A stretch of DNA of 5,485 nucleotides from an uncultured Collinsella sp. (lineage in GTDB: Bacteria > Actinomycetota > Coriobacteriia > Coriobacteriales > Coriobacteriaceae): contig CAAENI010000100.1 in assembly GCA_900757285.1 (NCBI GenBank), positions 1-5,485 on the forward strand. Reading direction: 5' to 3'. The stretch's first letter is position 1; every line of letters begins with the position of its first letter. Below the pieces are notes generated by a model. The model had not been told where the DNA came from and did no database searches. It saw only the letters and a list, made by a program, of their open reading frames with translations. Below are positions 5,012 through 5,485 of this stretch, one piece after another. A program made the translations under genes and the position numbers.

Positions 5012-5024
5012 CACACTTGGGTTT
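4987..5024 (+). terminator. Weak candidate terminator at the end of the HAD gene
   Basis: CCAAGT (4987-4992) and ACTTGG (5015-5020) can pair around a 22-base loop and are followed by GTTTT. The stem is short, spans the HAD stop codon and lies inside the 3' end of the convergent gene. No better terminator for the HAD gene is visible. Confidence 0.25.
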
Positions 5025-5485
5025 TGCCGATCATGATGTTGAGGATCTCGACATCGGTATCTTTCATGCCCACACGGCCTACGTAGCCCATACTGGCGAT
5101 TGTCTGCTCAACGGTATCTTGGATCAGGCCCTCGCCGGCGCGGAAGCCGCGACCTTGCATGGCCATATCATGGCCCAGAATCGCCGCATCAACGGCAGCG
5201 GAAATCTTGGCGGCGCAGCTTGCCTTGGCGCCATCGCACACGATGCCGCCAACGTTGCCGAGCGTGTTCGAGACCGTCGCGCCAATCTGCTCGCGCGTGC
5301 CACCACACAGCCAGGTAATCGCGGCACCGGCACCGCATGCGGCGCAAATAGCACCGCAAAACGCCGAGAGCGCACCAATATAACTTTTGATATGCACGGC
5401 GATAAGATCGGACAGAATTACGGCGCGCACCAGGCGATCGTGGTCGCAGCGCAGGTACTCGGCATACTCCATGACGGGCAAGGCA
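5008..5485 (-). CDS. UPF0597 / L-cysteine desulfidase-like protein, C-terminal part (cut by window edge)
   Basis: C-terminal 158 residues of a protein of the UPF0597 (YhaM/CyuA) family, related to the serine dehydratase alpha domain. Characterised relatives are oxygen-sensitive [4Fe-4S] enzymes splitting L-cysteine into pyruvate, ammonia and sulfide; E. coli YhaM (CyuA) is the usual reference. Visible signatures are SAFCGAICAACGAGAAIT (about 5367-5314), GIVCDGAKASCAAK (about 5247-5206), the AGEG block and the TDVEILNIM C-terminus. Cysteines in the first two blocks are those expected to ligate the cluster. Family members are about 430 long, so some 270 N-terminal residues lie to the right. The frame runs off the edge; the TTG at 5481 is internal, not a start. 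The protein ends in an unusual terminal Cys. L-serine deaminase activity cannot be excluded. It converges on the HAD gene with overlapping stops. Confidence 0.9.
   Translation of the reverse strand, partial: ALPVMEYAEYLRCDHDRLVRAVILSDLIAVHIKSYIGALSAFCGAICAACGAGAAITWLCGGTREQIGATVSNTLGNVGGIVCDGAKASCAAKISAAVDAAILGHDMAMQGRGFRAGEGLIQDTVEQTIASMGYVGRVGMKDTDVEILNIMIGKTQVC

Overview
The window looks like ordinary core chromosome of a moderately GC-rich, probably anaerobic actinobacterium. My best guess is a Coriobacteriia gut organism such as Collinsella; this rests on the style of the proteins, the base composition, the TTG/GTG starts and a four-domain ribosomal protein S1, not on a database match. 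No phage, transposase, CRISPR array or defence gene is visible.

Layout. At the left edge is the N-terminal third of an O-acetylhomoserine sulfhydrylase (metY, minus strand). It diverges from a small C_GCAxxG_C_C-family cysteine-rich redox protein (plus), whose leader carries a strong hairpin just upstream of the Shine-Dalgarno sequence. That gene converges on yigZ (IMPACT family, minus), with a GC-rich terminator hairpin filling the gap. Upstream of yigZ lies about 310 bases without a gene, holding a 98-base imperfect inverted repeat that sits 17 bases from the 3' end of the RNase P RNA gene (rnpB, minus, complete). Between rnpB and rpsA are the rnpB promoter, a run of adjacent small hairpins, and a textbook intrinsic terminator for rpsA. 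rpsA (30S ribosomal protein S1, four S1 domains, minus) has a TTG start and a leader that can fold its Shine-Dalgarno sequence into a GC-rich helix. A 315-base AT-richer promoter region separates rpsA from a divergent HAD-superfamily hydrolase (plus). The hydrolase converges on, and overlaps by 4 bases at the stop codons, the C-terminal part of a UPF0597 / L-cysteine desulfidase-like protein (minus), which runs off the right edge.

Functional threads. metY (sulfide assimilation into homocysteine) and the desulfidase-like protein (which would release sulfide from cysteine) both concern cysteine/sulfide metabolism, but they lie 4.6 kb apart with housekeeping genes between them, so this is not evidence of an operon. 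rnpB and rpsA are housekeeping translation and RNA-processing genes. The features most worth a second look are RNA-level: the leader hairpin of the C_GCAxxG_C_C gene, the occluded Shine-Dalgarno sequence of rpsA, the inverted repeat next to rnpB, and the hairpin cluster between rnpB and rpsA. I do not see a clearly novel multi-gene system.
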